Source of the DNA: Bacteroidota bacterium
Lineage (GTDB): Bacteria > Bacteroidota > Bacteroidia > Chitinophagales > Chitinophagaceae
DNA: 64,000 nucleotides
Direction: 5' to 3'
NCBI GenBank assembly: GCA_023430465.1
Contig: JAEZAM010000094.1
Span: forward strand, 8,835-72,834
Both the position numbers and the translations under genes were made by a program. Under the pieces are notes generated by a model. It was not told the DNA's origin, searched no databases, and saw nothing but the letters and a program-made list of their open reading frames with translations. Shown here piece after piece: positions 18,838 to 27,477 of this stretch. Every line of letters begins with the position of its first letter. Position 1 is the stretch's first letter.

Positions 18838-18870
18838 CAAAAATAAGCCGGAATCTTAACAAAATGCCAA
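18838..18870 (-). promoter_or_regulatory. Candidate promoter of the act-cox operon
   Basis: On the minus strand TATTTTTG (plus 18838-18845) matches TAnnTTTG, with TTG 22 nt upstream (plus 18868-18870). It lies 47 bp before the actA ATG and is the best promoter in the 256-bp divergent region. No strong element was found on the plus strand for the purN fusion gene. Confidence 0.5.
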
Positions 18871-19046
18871 CACCACAGAAAATTTTTTAAGCCTCTACCA
18901 GCTTGCATTTCAGCGGTTTTATACAGGTTTTTTTGCCCTCCTCATTTTTGTTTGTCATGGATAGGTCAATCATTCAAAACCGCTCAACAAATATGTGAAT
19001 CAAACCCGTTTTTGCTGGATTTTTCCGGAGTTTTGCGCCCGTCACC

Positions 19047-19958
19047 ATGTTTGAACGTCTTCAAAAAAAATGGAAGGTTGGCGGAACCCAGCTCCTTCTG
19101 ATACTGTGCACCTTCGCTATCGGGGGTAGCCTTACCGGGTATGTTGGCCGCAAACTGCTTAACCTCCTTCCCCTGGAAGAAGGGGTTCTCTGGATCATCT
19201 TATATATAATCGTTGTCACCCTGATCTGGCCGTTCGCCGTTCTGCTGATCAGTTTTTTCTTTGGCCAATACCGGTTCTTCGTCGGCTACCTGCGCAAAAT
19301 GGGGGTGCGCATGCGGCTCATCAAAAGCACTGACCCGGCTGAACTTAACGAGGCCAACGCCAATGACTCCCTGAATATCAAGCGTATAGCCATTTTCGCC
19401 TCCGGCGCCGGCTCCAATGCTGCCCGTATCATCGACCATTTCCGGGATGATCCGCGAGTGCGGGTGGTTCTGATAGCCTCTAATAAACCGGAAGCGGGGG
19501 TTTGGGAAATCGCGCGGAAAGAACAGCTCCCCACGCTGCTCATAGAGAAAGAAACATTTTTTCGTGGTCATGGCTATGTGCCGCAACTACAGTCCGCCAG
19601 GGTCGATCTCGTGGTCCTCGCCGGATTCCTCTGGAAAGTTCCTGCCACGCTGATAGAAGCTTTTCCCAACCGTATCATCAATATTCACCCCGCCCTCCTA
19701 CCCAAATATGGCGGCAAAGGCATGTATGGCGCAAATGTTCATGCCGCCGTCATCGCCGCCGGCGAAACGGAATCCGGGATCACCATCCATCACGTGGATG
19801 GCCATTACGATAACGGCGATATTATTTTCCAGGCAAAATGCCGCGTCTTACCCGATGATACAGCGGAAACCCTCGCCGCCCGCATCCACCACCTCGAACA
19901 TGAGCATTATCCGAATATTATCGAACGACTCCTGGTCTCCATTTCGCGCCAAGGGTGA
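19047..19958 (+). CDS. purN: Phosphoribosylglycinamide formyltransferase fused to an N-terminal DUF6787-like membrane domain
   Basis: Residues about 112-303 are PurN, which transfers a formyl group from 10-formyl-THF to GAR in purine synthesis. Seen: IAIFASGAGSNA (phosphate loop), VLAGFLWKVP, the catalytic INIHPALLPKYGG, and ESGITIHHVDGHYDNGDII with the catalytic Asp. Residues 1-95 form a separate domain with two membrane helices (about 14-34 and 46-72) that resembles DUF6787, usually a free small protein. The linker (about 95-111) is open with no stop or internal ATG near PurN. A membrane-tethered PurN would be unusual. A frameshift cannot be excluded from sequence alone. Confidence 0.9.
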   Translation: MFERLQKKWKVGGTQLLLILCTFAIGGSLTGYVGRKLLNLLPLEEGVLWIILYIIVVTLIWPFAVLLISFFFGQYRFFVGYLRKMGVRMRLIKSTDPAELNEANANDSLNIKRIAIFASGAGSNAARIIDHFRDDPRVRVVLIASNKPEAGVWEIARKEQLPTLLIEKETFFRGHGYVPQLQSARVDLVVLAGFLWKVPATLIEAFPNRIINIHPALLPKYGGKGMYGANVHAAVIAAGETESGITIHHVDGHYDNGDIIFQAKCRVLPDDTAETLAARIHHLEHEHYPNIIERLLVSISRQG

Positions 19959-19960
19959 CC

Positions 19961-20034
19961 GAGGTTGAGATTAAGGTTAAGGTTAGGTCGGGAACATATC
20001 TTAATCTCAACCTCAACCTAAACCTGAACCTTAG
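19961..20034 (+). repeat. GAGGTT/AAGGTT hexamer array forming a hairpin after purN
   Basis: The array starts 2 nt after the purN stop. A perfect 15-bp stem (19961-19975 with 20000-20014) has a 24-nt loop, and hexamer-like units continue on both sides to 20034. On the purN sense strand the first arm is G-rich. It probably ends or protects the purN mRNA. Confidence 0.8.
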
Positions 20035-20091
20035 TTGTGTTGGCTTTTTATTTGCACTTTGTTTCGTTACTTGCCGATTCAATCATGCCAT

Positions 20092-20862
20092 TTGATTTTC
20101 AATAAGCTGTCCATACCACTACTGCTTTTTTTCTGCGCCTTGTGTCTTCTGCCCTCCGCAGTTTCTGCACAATACAAAATCCGCGGAACAGTGTATGACA
20201 GTGCGCGTGTATCACCCGTTGAACTTGTCAGCGTCCTGACCTCTTCCGGTCGCGGCACGGTCACCAACGCCTCGGGCTACTATGAGATCGAGGTGGGTGA
20301 AAAGGATTCTATCTGGTTCTCTTACCTCAATAAACCTACGGTCAAATTTCCCGTGCTCAAGATTGCTACGCCGCTCAATTTCGATATCTCGCTGCAGGTG
20401 AATGTACCGGTCTTGAAAGAAGTGAAAGTGCGCCCACGCAACTACCGCGAAGATTCCATCGCCAATCGGGAGACCTACGCCAAGGCATTCAACTTTCAAC
20501 GTCCAGGTCTCAAAGCGGTGACACCGGCTTACGGGCAGGCTGCCGGTTTCGATATCAATGAGATCATCAATGCCTTCCGCTTCCGGCGCAACCGCAACAT
20601 GCGATCCTTCCAGGAAAGGCTGATCGGGCAGGAACAGGAAAAATATGTGGATCATCGTTTCAGCAAAGGGCTCGTCCGCCGACTTACGGGCGCTTCCGAT
20701 TCCGTACTCACAGATTTCATGATGCGTCACCGACCATCTTACGCACTGACTGTTGTACTCGGCGATTACGATTTCCAGAAATTTATCAAGGACTCCTATG
20801 ACCGGTACCTGAAAGGATTGCCACCGCTGGAAATGATACTGCCCGAAGAAGAGGAGTACTGA
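20092..20862 (+). CDS. Secreted protein with a CarboxypepD_reg-like domain
   Basis: A protein of about 256 residues. After a signal peptide (LLLFFCALCLLPSAVSA) a beta-sandwich domain of the carboxypeptidase regulatory type follows (YKIRGTVYDS...GTVTNASGYYEIEV), then an alpha-rich basic region and an acidic end (PEEEEY). No ATG lies in frame before the signal peptide. The TTG at 20092 gives a natural signal sequence, while a TTG at 20035 would start inside the hairpin array. The exact start is therefore uncertain. The protein is conserved-looking in style but its function is unknown. It follows purN at 130 bp. Confidence 0.75.
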   Translation: MIFNKLSIPLLLFFCALCLLPSAVSAQYKIRGTVYDSARVSPVELVSVLTSSGRGTVTNASGYYEIEVGEKDSIWFSYLNKPTVKFPVLKIATPLNFDISLQVNVPVLKEVKVRPRNYREDSIANRETYAKAFNFQRPGLKAVTPAYGQAAGFDINEIINAFRFRRNRNMRSFQERLIGQEQEKYVDHRFSKGLVRRLTGASDSVLTDFMMRHRPSYALTVVLGDYDFQKFIKDSYDRYLKGLPPLEMILPEEEEY

Positions 20863-20904
20863 TCGGCCTCATATACTATCTTTATACATCGCATTACAAT
20901 CATT

Positions 20905-21453
20905 ATGGACGAACAACTTCTTCTCGGTATCGGCACCCGGCTGCAGCATACACAACATGGACCCGGTGTGATAGTGGGGGTCCGCTATGCCACGTACCTT
21001 ATATCCTTTATTCACAACGGTCTGAAAGAAATTGAAAAGAATGATCCACAACTGGACGAGATCATTCCTGAAAATGTATCCGCCGAAATCGAGACCAGCA
21101 GCGAGATCGAAAGATCACTGCTACGTATACTCCGATTGTGGAACGGCCACAGTGAGATCGTACCCCTCGGCGATCGCTGGAAAGGCGGCACCATGCTGCT
21201 CCAGCCGGCAGACCGCTCACAAAAAGCCAAGGAAATTCCCATCGATGTTTTTTTTCATAAAATCGTCATGGCCCGCGATCGCCTGAGAGTACTGGAACAA
21301 CAGATCAATGCACACACACTGCTAAGTGACGAAGACAAAGTAAATCTTCAGCAATATATCACGCGGATCTATGGCTCTTTCACCACATTCAATGTACTTT
21401 TTAAAAATAAAGAGCATTGGTTTGCCGGTGAAAAAGGTGCAAAGGAAGATTAA
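20905..21453 (+). CDS. Conserved hypothetical protein with Tudor/SH3-like N terminus
   Basis: A 182-residue soluble protein not recognised as a named family. Residues about 8-45 (GTRLQHTQHGPGVIVGVR, then a strand of hydrophobics and an Asn/Gly turn) resemble the small Tudor/SH3-like barrels at the ends of helicases and CarD-type proteins. The rest is charged and helical, with a likely coiled segment near 120-160. It lies 42 bp after the preceding gene and 32 bp before the amidohydrolase, so the three may be co-transcribed. A nucleic-acid or protein-binding role is only a guess. Confidence 0.7.
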   Translation: MDEQLLLGIGTRLQHTQHGPGVIVGVRYATYLISFIHNGLKEIEKNDPQLDEIIPENVSAEIETSSEIERSLLRILRLWNGHSEIVPLGDRWKGGTMLLQPADRSQKAKEIPIDVFFHKIVMARDRLRVLEQQINAHTLLSDEDKVNLQQYITRIYGSFTTFNVLFKNKEHWFAGEKGAKED

Positions 21454-21485
21454 GACCCATTTTCCATTTCTCTAAAATTCCGTTC

Positions 21486-23057
21486 ATGAAATCCCTGTTC
21501 CTCCTGTTACTGCTCTTTCCCTGTTGCCTGTTCTCCCAGGAGAAAGCTGATGTACTGATCACCAACGGTAAGATCATTGACGGAACCGGCAACAGTTGGT
21601 ATATCGGCGCGGTTGCGGTCAAGAACGGACGGATCATGGCTATCGGCCGCGACATAAAAGTCAACGCATTAAAGACCATTGACGCTAAAGGACTGGTGGT
21701 TTCTCCCGGTTTTATTGATGTACATACCCACCTGGAAGGGGATGAGGTCAGGGACCCAAAGGCTCAAAGTTTTATTTATGATGGCGTCACTACCTGCATC
21801 ACCGGTAACTGCGGCTCGTCCAACGTGGATGCTGGAAAATACCTTGCCTGGATTGATTCTTTGCGATTATCCATTAATGTGGCCACCTTAACAGGGCACA
21901 ATGATGTTCGCAAGAATGTAATGGGCCGTGCAAATCGCGATGCCACGCCGGCTGAGATGGAAAAAATGACCGCACTCGTTGATGCCGCCATGCGGAATGG
22001 ATCGCTTGGGCTTTCCACGGGACTGATCTATATCCCTGGCACCTATACAAAAACCCCGGAGATCGTGAGCCTGGCTAAAGTTGCCGCTAAATACAACGGC
22101 GTCTATGCCTCGCATATGCGCGATGAGGGCGACAGTGTACTCCAGGCCATCGATGAAGCCCTGACCATTGGCAGGGAAGCCAACATACCCGTCCAGATTT
22201 CGCATTTTAAACTAAGCGGTCAGCAGAACTGGGGGCGAAGCAGGGAAACGGTAAAAAAAATCGAAGCGGCGCGGAACGAAGGCATCGAGGTCACGATTGA
22301 CCAGTATCCATATACAGCCAGCAGCACATCTATCAGCACCCTTATCCCAGATGAGATTCTTGCAGATGGGCAGGACTCTATTCGCGCGCGGCTGTCACGG
22401 CCAGAGGTGAGAAAGTATGTGATCAACTCCATGCTGTCGCGGTTGAAAAAAAGAAAACTCAAGCATTTCAGTTATGCGGTCGTGGCCTATTACGCCGCAG
22501 ACACTAGTTTCAATGGGAAGAGTATTGAAGAGATCAATCGGATGCGGGGTAAAAAGCATAAAGCGAAAGATGAAGCAGAGACCGTCATCGAGATCATGAT
22601 GAATGGCGGGGCCAGCGCCGTATTTCACGGTATGGGCGAGGAAGATGTAAAACGCATCATGCAGTATCCTTTCAACATGTTCGCCAGTGATGCTACCATC
22701 CGCATCCTGAATGCAGGCATGCCACATCCGCGTGGATATGGCACCAACGCCCGCGTGCTGGCAAAATATGTCCGTGATGAAAAAGTGATTTCGCTGGAAG
22801 AAGCCATCCGACGGATGACCTCATTGCCCGCCCAAAAGTTTCAACTGTCTGACCGCGGCTTGCTGCGCGTTGGAATGGCAGCCGATATACTGGTCTTTGA
22901 TCCGCTCACGGTCCAGGACCAGTCGACCTTTGCAAAACCGCACGCTTACTCTACCGGTTTCAGGTACGTACTTGTGAATGGCGAACTCACCGTTGACAAT
23001 GGCGTACATACGAAGATGCGCGCCGGAAAGGCGTTATATGGACCGGGAAAAAAATGA
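21486..23057 (+). CDS. D-aminoacylase / N-acyl-D-amino-acid deacylase family amidohydrolase, secreted
   Basis: A 523-residue metal-dependent amidohydrolase that would hydrolyse N-acyl-D-amino acids or related dipeptides. The signal peptide (1-18) places it outside the cytoplasm, unlike many homologs. Metal and catalytic motifs: PGFIDVHTHLEG (HxH, about 77-88), TGNCGSSN (bridging Cys), GHNDVRKNVMG, YASHMRDEGDS, PVQISHFKLSG and a late FASDATIR Asp. Length and order match the family. The substrate cannot be told from sequence. Confidence 0.88.
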   Translation: MKSLFLLLLLFPCCLFSQEKADVLITNGKIIDGTGNSWYIGAVAVKNGRIMAIGRDIKVNALKTIDAKGLVVSPGFIDVHTHLEGDEVRDPKAQSFIYDGVTTCITGNCGSSNVDAGKYLAWIDSLRLSINVATLTGHNDVRKNVMGRANRDATPAEMEKMTALVDAAMRNGSLGLSTGLIYIPGTYTKTPEIVSLAKVAAKYNGVYASHMRDEGDSVLQAIDEALTIGREANIPVQISHFKLSGQQNWGRSRETVKKIEAARNEGIEVTIDQYPYTASSTSISTLIPDEILADGQDSIRARLSRPEVRKYVINSMLSRLKKRKLKHFSYAVVAYYAADTSFNGKSIEEINRMRGKKHKAKDEAETVIEIMMNGGASAVFHGMGEEDVKRIMQYPFNMFASDATIRILNAGMPHPRGYGTNARVLAKYVRDEKVISLEEAIRRMTSLPAQKFQLSDRGLLRVGMAADILVFDPLTVQDQSTFAKPHAYSTGFRYVLVNGELTVDNGVHTKMRAGKALYGPGKK

Positions 23058-23060
23058 TCG

Positions 23061-25043
23061 TCAGAAACTGTAGAGCTTTTTTACATACTCATCCAGCCGG
23101 GCGCTGGCCAGGAAATTTTTCTCCAGTTCGATATTGAATGGTACAGGTGTATCCAGTGAAGCGCAGCGAAGGATCGGCGCATCCAGCAATTCAAAACAGT
23201 TCTCCGCAATCCATGCTGCAATTTCTCCTCCGATACCTCCGGTAAGTGTATCCTCATGCAGCAGCAATACACGACCGGTACGTTTCACCGCATCTCTTAT
23301 CGCCATGTAATCAAGCGGCAACAGCGTGCGCAGGTCAAGAATATCAATGGATAGCTGAGGGTTGGCGGCTGCATAATCTTCGGCCCAATGCACCCCGGAT
23401 CCATAAGTGATGATAGATATTTCGTCTCCGCTCCGTACGTGTCTTGCTTTACCAATTTCCACTTCGTAGTACTCTTCCGGCACCCTTCCCGACACACTCC
23501 GGTATAATGCCTTGTGTTCAAAGAACAGTACGGGGTTTGGATCATTGATCGCGGCAATAAGCAGTCCTTTTGCATCTGCGGGCGTGGAGGGATATACCAC
23601 TTTCAATCCAGGGGTATGCGTAAACCACGCCTCGTTGCTTTGCGAGTGAAATGGCCCTGCACCAACGCCGCCGCCGGCCGGCATACGGATGACAACATCC
23701 GCCTGCTGACCCCAGCGGTAATGGATCTTTGCAAGATTATTGATGATCTGGTTGAAGCCTACCGTGACAAAATCGGCAAACTGCATTTCCATCATACTCT
23801 TGTATCCCTTCAGGCTCAGACCAAGTGCCGCACCCACAATGGCACTTTCGCAAAGAGGCGTGTTACGCACCCGCTGCTTTCCGAAAAGCTCCACAAATCC
23901 TTCCGTGATCTTGAATGCGCCGCCATACTCAGCAATGTCCTGCCCCATGAGCACGAGGTTATCATGCTTTTCCATGGATTGTTGCAGCCCCTGCCTGATG
24001 GCATCTATCAGCCGCAGCTCAGGGTCTGAATCGGTTTCATTTACCCGGGCCGCCTGGCTGACAACTGGTGCATACAGGTCATTGATCTCGTCCTCTGTAT
24101 CCACAACCAGTGGTGCAGAAGAAAAGCCTGTTTGCAATTCGGCCTCAATTTTCTCCTTCATTTCACCACGTATGTATTCAATGTCCTGCACGGAAAAGAC
24201 ATTCTCTTTCAGCAGGTATTCTTCAAAATTCTTTACCGGATCTTTTTGCTCCCAAAGCTCAAACAACCGGCCCGGCACATACTTCGTGCCGCTGGCTTCC
24301 TCATGGCCGCGCATGCGGAACGTCATAGCCTCCACGAGGTAGGGCTTCTGGTGTTTTATACAATACTCCCTGACGCCTTTGATCGTGTTATAAACCGTCA
24401 GCAGGTTATTGCCATCTATCTGCACACCATCCATGCCATAACCCTTTGCTTTATCCACCAGGCTAATGCAGCGGTATTGCTCACTTGTGGGAGTGCTGAG
24501 ACCGTAGCCATTGTTTTCTATTAGAAAAATTACCGGCAGGTCCCAAACCGCTGCCACATTCAGTGCCTCGTGAAAATCACCCTCACTCGTACCCCCATCG
24601 CCCGTGAAGGCAAGTGATACTTTCTTCTCGCCTGATAATTTATGTGCAAGCGCCACACCGTCGGCAATGGCCAACTGGGGACCCAGGTGTGAGATCATCC
24701 CACAGATATGATGATCCTTGCTGCCAAAGTGAAAGCTCCGTTCTCTTCCTTTGCTGTAACCATCCTGCATGCCCTGCCACTGTTTGAACAGCCGGCTCAA
24801 CGGCATGTCACGGGTGGTAAATACGCCTAAGTTCCGGTGCAGTGGCATGATCCACTCGTCTGCTTCCAGGGCCAGCGTCGCACCTACTGCAATTGCTTCC
24901 TGGCCGATGCCGCTAAACCATTTCGAGATCTTTCCCTGTCGCAGGAGGATAAGCATTTTTTCCTCTATCATTCGCGGATAAAGGATACTGCGATAAAAAT
25001 GCTGCAACTGCTCATTCGTAAGATCCTGTCTGTCGAAACTCAT
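23061..25043 (-). CDS. 2-oxoacid dehydrogenase E1, alpha and beta subunits fused
   Basis: A 660-residue thiamine-diphosphate enzyme that decarboxylates a 2-oxoacid and acylates lipoyl-E2. The alpha half (about 1-330) has the ThDP motif GDGGTSEGDFHEALN ending in ENNGYG and the GIGQEAIAVG region. The beta half (about 345-660) has MGQDIAEYGGAFK, AGGGVGAGPFHSQS, and a transketolase C-terminal domain. Fused E1 of this kind in Bacteroidota is usually annotated as branched-chain (2-oxoisovalerate) or generic E1. No E2 or E3 gene is nearby, so the substrate is not settled. It is convergent with the amidohydrolase, 3 bp apart. Confidence 0.9.
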   Translation of the reverse strand: MSFDRQDLTNEQLQHFYRSILYPRMIEEKMLILLRQGKISKWFSGIGQEAIAVGATLALEADEWIMPLHRNLGVFTTRDMPLSRLFKQWQGMQDGYSKGRERSFHFGSKDHHICGMISHLGPQLAIADGVALAHKLSGEKKVSLAFTGDGGTSEGDFHEALNVAAVWDLPVIFLIENNGYGLSTPTSEQYRCISLVDKAKGYGMDGVQIDGNNLLTVYNTIKGVREYCIKHQKPYLVEAMTFRMRGHEEASGTKYVPGRLFELWEQKDPVKNFEEYLLKENVFSVQDIEYIRGEMKEKIEAELQTGFSSAPLVVDTEDEINDLYAPVVSQAARVNETDSDPELRLIDAIRQGLQQSMEKHDNLVLMGQDIAEYGGAFKITEGFVELFGKQRVRNTPLCESAIVGAALGLSLKGYKSMMEMQFADFVTVGFNQIINNLAKIHYRWGQQADVVIRMPAGGGVGAGPFHSQSNEAWFTHTPGLKVVYPSTPADAKGLLIAAINDPNPVLFFEHKALYRSVSGRVPEEYYEVEIGKARHVRSGDEISIITYGSGVHWAEDYAAANPQLSIDILDLRTLLPLDYMAIRDAVKRTGRVLLLHEDTLTGGIGGEIAAWIAENCFELLDAPILRCASLDTPVPFNIELEKNFLASARLDEYVKKLYSF

Positions 25044-25137
25044 GTTGCGAATTTCATTGATTCACCCATAACTACCAACGTTCATTTTGAAGACGCCCGA
25101 TCGGTGATTTGGCATTATTTTTTAATTAATTTGGGCC

Positions 25138-26184
25138 ATGCACGCACCCCACCGCCGGCCTCTCTTCAACCTTTCCATCCTGTTTTTCCTGTTGTCATCC
25201 GTAACAGCACCGCTGGTCTCGTTTTCACAGGAGTCGGACGCGCCGTATGTCACGTTTGAAGAGCACCTTACTTCACGCATTTATTTGGGGAAAAAATATA
25301 CTTCCCTGTCATTCGATGCACCGGAAGGCATCCAGAACCTCCGGTACAAGCCAAACAGTCTTGTCAGCATGGGCGTGAACGCGAGCTATAAATCTTTGTC
25401 GGTGAGCCTTGGCTCGGCCTTCGGATTTCTGAATCCCAAAGCGGGTCCCAAGGGAAAAACAAAATCTTTCGACCTTCAGACACATATCTATACCCGCGAC
25501 TGGGTAACGGACATCTATGCGCAATTTTATAAAGGGTATTACCTCAATCTTGGTGGCCCTGCGGGAACCAGGGATAAAAACTATTATGTCCGGCCCGATC
25601 TCAAGGTAAGACTGATCGGCGCTTCCGTATATCGATTATTGAACGGTGATGAATTTTCCTATCGGGCAGGATTTCTCCAAAACGAGTGGCAAAAGCGATC
25701 CGCAGGATCGGTGCTGGTTGGTGGTGAAATCTATTATGGCTCGATGAAAGGCGATAGTGCGCTGGTTCCTTCCACCATCGCGTCCTACTATCCACAGCAG
25801 GGCGTGGACCGTGTAAGACTGATAGAAATCGGGCCGGGTATTGGTTATGCCTATACTGCCGTATATCAAGAGCACCTGTTTCTGACCGGAAGTTTTACCA
25901 TAAACGCAGATATCAGCATGGTCCGGGAGGAGCGACCGGGCGCAAATGCCAACAGGACCAGCTTTTCTCCCAACGCTACATTCCGCGCAGTGGGAGGATA
26001 CAATAGTGAAGAATGGGCGGCCACGATTTCCTGGCTGCACAATTCCACCAATTTTAAAGGAGAATCATCCAATCATCAATACAGTATGCGAACAGGTGAG
26101 TTTCGGATCACGCTGGTGAAACGGTTTCTGCCTGGTGCGCGACTGCGGGATAAACTCGAAGGGGTTATTCAACGCATCCCCTGA
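25138..26184 (+). CDS. DUF4421 family outer-membrane-type protein
   Basis: A 348-residue secreted protein. A signal peptide (about 1-30, after a basic N terminus) precedes a mature part rich in alternating hydrophobic and aromatic residues of beta-barrel style (YLGKKYTSLSF, SVSLGSAFGF, YYLNLGG, GIGYAYTAV). This matches DUF4421, a Bacteroidota family of unknown role. It is divergent from the E1 gene and ends exactly where the convergent peptidase gene ends. Confidence 0.85.
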   Translation: MHAPHRRPLFNLSILFFLLSSVTAPLVSFSQESDAPYVTFEEHLTSRIYLGKKYTSLSFDAPEGIQNLRYKPNSLVSMGVNASYKSLSVSLGSAFGFLNPKAGPKGKTKSFDLQTHIYTRDWVTDIYAQFYKGYYLNLGGPAGTRDKNYYVRPDLKVRLIGASVYRLLNGDEFSYRAGFLQNEWQKRSAGSVLVGGEIYYGSMKGDSALVPSTIASYYPQQGVDRVRLIEIGPGIGYAYTAVYQEHLFLTGSFTINADISMVREERPGANANRTSFSPNATFRAVGGYNSEEWAATISWLHNSTNFKGESSNHQYSMRTGEFRITLVKRFLPGARLRDKLEGVIQRIP

Positions 26185-27477
26185 TCACACCACAACCAGT
26201 TCATAGAACTCCTCAGGATTCAGGTATTTCTGCGCCAGCGCCTGCAACTCTTCCGCGGTCACAGACTTTATGACCTGTATCGAGCGGTTGAAATAATCTT
26301 CGCCAAGTTCATTAAGGATGATGTTCTTCCACCGGCCGATCAGTTGAAACGGTCCATCAAGATCACCGAGGATACTGCCCATCATATAATTCCTGACAAG
26401 CAGCAGTTCTTCCTCATCAACCAGCTCTGTACGCAGATCTGCCATTTCCTTATGGATCTCGGTTATCGTGGCCTCACTCACTTCCCTGCCTGCTTCTGTG
26501 CTGATCATCCATGCCGAATGAGCCATGTGATTCTGCAGGTAGCTATGAATACCATACGTGTAGCCTTTGTCTTCCCGGATGTTCAGCATCAGCCTGGATC
26601 CGAAGAATCCACCAAAAAGTATATTGAGAACCTGGGCCGGTAAAAAGTCGGGGTGTTTCCTGTTTGGAAACGCACGCGCCAGCCGGATTGATCCCTGCAC
26701 ACCATTCTCATCATTGATCACCCGGTATTTTTTTTCCGTTGCAGGCTGTGGGTGATGTTCGGTAGTTGCTGTCATCCCGTTTGGCAGATCGCCAAAGGCG
26801 TCATTGAGCAGTGTTTCGATATCAGCCGGAAGCCTGCCGGCAGTAAAGATGACCAGCCGGCCATTCTGGTAATATTTTTTATAAAAATCGAGTAGCTGCT
26901 CGCGGTGCAGATTGTCAAAATCCGCAGCCCGTGTATACCTCCCGTATGGGTGTCCTTCTCCATACACATAAGCATCGATGAGCCGGCCGGCGACGAAGTC
27001 ACTTTTTTTCATGTTCACCTCGAGCCGCTGCTTCATATTCTGTTTGTATATCTCAAGTTCCTCCTGGGGTAACACTGAGTCGGCGATCAGCTCCCGCACA
27101 ACCGGCAATAACTCCTTCACGTGCTTGCTGAGGCAATGCAGCGATACGGTAGCCGTCTCGTTATAACACGCCCGGGAAAGGTAGGAGCCATAGTAATCGA
27201 AATGCTCATTGACCTGGAAGGCCGTTTTTGAAGTAGTGCCGTTCTTCAGCAAAAAATTTGTTGTGGCTGCTACGAGGTTTTGATTTTCGAAACAGTTACC
27301 AGCATAAAACACACACTCCACTGACATCACTTCTTCTGCGCCTGCGTCGATGCTGTATACTTCTACACCATTGCGCAGGATGAACTTTGTATAGGGTTTC
27401 AACTGCAGATTGAAATCTACAGCGTCAACGATCTTTGGAGCTTTTTTTCTATTTAAACTTGTCGTTGCCTGCTTCAT
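26185..27477 (-). CDS. M16 family peptidase-like protein, catalytically inactive partner
   Basis: A 430-residue inverzincin-fold protein. The zinc motif HXXEH is missing: the equivalent position reads NCFENQNLVAATTNFLL. The C-terminal half keeps the R/Y pair region (SRLMLNIREDKGYTYG) that shapes the substrate groove. In bacterial M16B heterodimers one subunit carries zinc and the other this R/Y motif, and this gene overlaps the active subunit gene by one base (TAATG), which supports a complex. It lacks a signal peptide, so it is probably cytoplasmic. Confidence 0.9.
   Translation of the reverse strand: MKQATTSLNRKKAPKIVDAVDFNLQLKPYTKFILRNGVEVYSIDAGAEEVMSVECVFYAGNCFENQNLVAATTNFLLKNGTTSKTAFQVNEHFDYYGSYLSRACYNETATVSLHCLSKHVKELLPVVRELIADSVLPQEELEIYKQNMKQRLEVNMKKSDFVAGRLIDAYVYGEGHPYGRYTRAADFDNLHREQLLDFYKKYYQNGRLVIFTAGRLPADIETLLNDAFGDLPNGMTATTEHHPQPATEKKYRVINDENGVQGSIRLARAFPNRKHPDFLPAQVLNILFGGFFGSRLMLNIREDKGYTYGIHSYLQNHMAHSAWMISTEAGREVSEATITEIHKEMADLRTELVDEEELLLVRNYMMGSILGDLDGPFQLIGRWKNIILNELGEDYFNRSIQVIKSVTAEELQALAQKYLNPEEFYELVVV

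Noticed and set aside
20035..20091. A longer start for the CarboxypepD_reg-like protein (TTG at 20035)
   Set aside because: It would begin at the edge of the hexamer hairpin and put 19 residues in front of a complete signal peptide.
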